DNA from: JANQGH01 sp039177555
Lineage (GTDB): Bacteria > Pseudomonadota > Alphaproteobacteria > DSM-16000 > Inquilinaceae
Direction: 5' to 3'
DNA: 64,000 nt
NCBI GenBank assembly: GCA_039177555.1
Contig: JBCDFV010000002.1
Location: 62,001-126,000 of the forward strand
In this document: positions 61,942-64,000 of the stretch, in pieces
Layout of the letters: each line of letters opens with the position of its first letter
Numbering within the stretch: the stretch's first letter is position 1
Program-made: the position numbers and the translations under genes
The notes under the pieces: model-generated
What the model was told of the DNA's origin: nothing
The model's input: only the letters and a program-made list of their open reading frames with translations
The model's database searches: none

Positions 61942-61972
61942 AAAAAACCGCCCGAGCGTTGAGCCCGGGCGG
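61942..61972 (-). terminator. Intrinsic terminator of the Bax-inhibitor-1 gene
   Basis: On the minus strand a GC-rich stem (CCGCCCG/CGGGCGG, 7 perfect pairs extended by a mismatch and two more pairs) around GTTGA-type loop is followed by a run of six T (complement of 61942-61947). It lies 26 nt beyond the stop of the minus-strand gene. The T-run faces only the minus direction, so it is primarily that gene's terminator, though the hairpin may also end cobT transcripts. Confidence 0.85.
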
Positions 61973-61997
61973 CTTGATGTGATCGAGAAGGGCGTCG

Positions 61998-62777
61998 CTA
62001 TTCGCCGCGTAGTATTGCCATGATCTGGAGGATCCAGATGAACATCGTGACGAAGCTGCCATACAGCATGAAGGCACCGAAGATGGCCATCTTTGTGACT
62101 TCGTCGCCATCCGAAGCGGCGTAGTACATTTGCTTGATCTGCTGGGTCTCGAAAGCGGTCAAGAGCGCGAACACGCCGACCACCGCGAACGACAGCAGAA
62201 GCTGGAAGCCCATGGAGCCGAGGAAGATGTTCACGACCACGGCCAGCAGTAGGCCGATGGCGACCATCATCAAGATCCGGCCCATCGGCGACAGGTCGCG
62301 CTTGGTCGTGTAGCCGAACAGGCTCATGCCAGCGAACATGCCGGCGGTGATGAAGAAAGCGCGCGCGATGTCCGCCGCGCCGCCATCCTGGCTCAGGAAG
62401 AAGAAGATCATCGGCGAGATGAGGAGGCCCCACATCGCCGCGTAGGCCCAGTAACACGCGTGGGCCGCCACCGTGCTGCGCGTCAGCATGATGCGCGGCG
62501 CCAGGAAACCAAGACCGATGATGCCGATGAACAGGACCCACTTAATCGGTCCCACCGCAATGGTATACATAAGCTGCGGGTTGTTCGCCATGAACAGGGT
62601 GATCAACCCCGTCAAAGCAACGCCTAGCGCCATATAGTTGTAGACGCGCAGCATGTACCGGCGCAGGCCTTCATCGACCTCCGCCCGGTCTTGCGTGTTG
62701 ATCTGGCTATTGCCGGTCACCTGCCAGCCTTGCCGTGCAGCCAGAGCGCCGCGTCCGTTCTGTCTACCCAAAGCCAT
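61998..62777 (-). CDS. Bax inhibitor-1/YccA-family membrane protein
   Basis: This 259-residue protein has about seven membrane helices (residues about 42-256) with the BI-1 core LRRYMLRVYNYMALGVALTGL, LLISPMIFFFL, AGMFAGMSLFGYTTKRDLSPMGRILMM and the C-terminal YGSFVTMFIWILQIMAIL. Family members are calcium/proton-sensitive membrane channels or protease regulators. The ATG at 62777 has AAGGGGA 6 nt upstream; a TTG at 62783 is less likely. A strong terminator follows. Confidence 0.93.
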   Translation of the reverse strand: MALGRQNGRGALAARQGWQVTGNSQINTQDRAEVDEGLRRYMLRVYNYMALGVALTGLITLFMANNPQLMYTIAVGPIKWVLFIGIIGLGFLAPRIMLTRSTVAAHACYWAYAAMWGLLISPMIFFFLSQDGGAADIARAFFITAGMFAGMSLFGYTTKRDLSPMGRILMMVAIGLLLAVVVNIFLGSMGFQLLLSFAVVGVFALLTAFETQQIKQMYYAASDGDEVTKMAIFGAFMLYGSFVTMFIWILQIMAILRGE

Positions 62778-62912
62778 CGACAATCCCCTTCCGATCCGGT
62801 GGCATTAAACTCGACACGCAATATCGTGAAGATCGCGGTCCGGTTCAATGGGATTCGGCGCCGGATTCGCTGAAATTCGCCTGATTTTCCTTACAATTCC
62901 GCTGTCACAGCA

Positions 62913-64000
62913 TCATTCGTTGCGCAACAGGGGGGCGGCCTTCCGCCGCAGGGCCAGCCAGGTGCCAGCCAGGCCGAGCGCAAGGGTGATGCCAAGGGCG
63001 ATCAGCGCCGTTGCGGTCAGTGACAGAGGCAGGAAAATCCACTCATCGACGTTCATCACCTCCGTCAGGACGGCCCAGGCCGCGATAGTGCCTACTGCGG
63101 TGGCGATCAGCGCCGCGACCAGTCCTAGCAGGCCGTACTCGACCAGGAACGCGCGGATCACGTTGCCGCGTGTCGCGCCCAGGACCTTCAGCACGACGGC
63201 ATCATAGACCCGGCGCCGATGTCCGGCCGCGATGGCGCCGCCGAGAACGAGCGTGCCGGCAATCAGCGTCACGGCCGCGACGGCACGGACGGCGGTGCCG
63301 ATTTGAAGCAGAACCTCGTTCACGGTATCCAGCGCATCGGCGACACGTACGGCCGTGACGTTCGGGAACGCCTCGCCGATCGCGCGCTGAAGTCCGGTTT
63401 CCTGGTCCGGCGGAATGCGCACCGTCGCGATCAGCGTATGCGGCGCGTTGACCAGCGGTTCCGGCGACAGCACCATGGTGAAGTTGACGTTGATGGTTGA
63501 CCAATCGATGTCGCGGACGTTGGCGACCTCTGCCTCGATATCCCGGCCAAGAACATTGATGGTCAGGGTGTCGCCGACACCAAGGCCGAAAGCGTTGGCA
63601 ATGTCCCGATAGACCGATATCAGGGGCGGCCCGGCATAGTCCGGCGCCCACCACTCGCCATCGATGATGGTGTAGCGGTCGGATGGCTCGGTGGCGTAGC
63701 TGACGCCCCGATCGCCCTCGATCAGCCAGCTTTCCTCCGGATCCTGCAGTGCCTCGGCGGCGGGCACGCCATTGGCCGCGACGATCCGGCCGCGCAGCGA
63801 GGGCACCTCGACGACCTGGCTGGCGCCCTGTTCGTAAGCCGCCGCTTCGAACGGTTCGCGCTGGTCCGGCTGGATGTCGACGAAGAAGAAGCTGGGCGCC
63901 TGGTCCGGGATCTGGTCCTGGACCTGCCGGCTCATATTGCCTTCGATCAGCGAAATCGCGACCAGGACCGTCAGCCCTAAACCCAGCGATAGGACGAGGT
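62913..64000 (-). CDS. FtsX-like ABC transporter permease (YbbP type), C-terminal part, cut by window end
   Basis: The reading frame is open from the window edge to the stop at 62913, giving 362 visible residues; its start lies beyond 64000. The visible part begins with membrane helix LVLSLGLGLTVLVAISLIEG, then a periplasmic segment QAPSFFFVDIQPDQREPFE, and a three-helix FtsX domain with GGAIAAGHRRRVYDAVVLKVLGATR near its start. That organisation matches the second half of YbbP-like permeases, which pair with a YbbA-type ATPase and act on lipids or lipoproteins. The partner gene is not in the window. Confidence 0.85.
   Translation of the reverse strand, partial: LVLSLGLGLTVLVAISLIEGNMSRQVQDQIPDQAPSFFFVDIQPDQREPFEAAAYEQGASQVVEVPSLRGRIVAANGVPAAEALQDPEESWLIEGDRGVSYATEPSDRYTIIDGEWWAPDYAGPPLISVYRDIANAFGLGVGDTLTINVLGRDIEAEVANVRDIDWSTINVNFTMVLSPEPLVNAPHTLIATVRIPPDQETGLQRAIGEAFPNVTAVRVADALDTVNEVLLQIGTAVRAVAAVTLIAGTLVLGGAIAAGHRRRVYDAVVLKVLGATRGNVIRAFLVEYGLLGLVAALIATAVGTIAAWAVLTEVMNVDEWIFLPLSLTATALIALGITLALGLAGTWLALRRKAAPLLRNE

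Overview
The window looks like high-GC alphaproteobacterial chromosome, most plausibly from a Rhodospirillales/Kiloniellales-type free-living heterotroph. Indicators are a RegB/RegA redox two-component pair, an MmcB-type repair protein, long PstC and PstA subunits with extra N-terminal domains, a bifunctional HldE with WaaF and WaaC, and an abundance of oligopeptide-type ABC transporters with PhyH, SDR and class IV aminotransferase genes. Genes are densely packed with frequent 1-4 nt stop/start overlaps. I saw no rRNA, tRNA, insertion sequence, prophage or CRISPR array. The taxonomic placement is inference from gene content.

Layout. (1) 1-8703: a minus-strand cassette running from a PhyH oxygenase and an MBL-fold protein through a family-5 binding protein, two permeases and a fused double ATPase into the N-terminus of a GH38 alpha-mannosidase. 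A divergent AraC regulator faces it. (2) 8696-10236: a VOC protein and an orphan LivK-like lipoprotein. (3) 10510-19676: a second complete oligopeptide-type transporter interleaved with a COG3964 amidohydrolase, a RidA-like protein, an IclR regulator and a SelA-like PLP enzyme. This is the best candidate for an undescribed catabolic pathway. (4) 19.7-30.6 kb: an M23 lipoprotein endopeptidase, a short ORF with a perfect Shine-Dalgarno sequence, a D-aminotransferase-like enzyme, GNAT, MFS, two SDRs, a PAP2 remnant, a CMD-family protein, and a PhyH/ALDH/MAPEG/SDR run.

(5) 30.6-32.5 kb: regB-regA. (6) 32.6-39.9 kb: LPS inner-core and lipid A genes (hldE, waaF, waaC, a GnnA-like oxidoreductase and a convergent lpxB), with mmcB and a secreted trypsin-like protease interspersed. 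(7) 39.9-43.5 kb: a hypothetical gene just upstream of lpxB, an HpcH/HpaI aldolase and a MaeB-type malic enzyme. (8) 43.6-51.8 kb: a complete phosphate-starvation locus, phoR-pstS-pstC-pstA-pstB-phoU-phoB. (9) 51.8-64 kb: a lytic transglycosylase, a PatZ-like ADP-forming acyl-CoA synthetase/acetyltransferase fusion, pyrophosphatase, an orphan family-5 binding protein, two SYLF-type proteins, cobC-cobS facing cobT, a Bax-inhibitor-1 protein with a clear terminator, and the C-terminal part of an FtsX-like permease cut by the window end.

Recurring patterns. Three independent ABC operons carry a stem-loop between the binding-protein gene and the following permease gene, a layout known to raise binding-protein mRNA relative to membrane subunits. 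Palindromes lie in the promoter regions of the second transporter operon and of the IclR/SelA-like divergent pair. PstA contains what looks like an internal tandem duplication of its periplasmic region.
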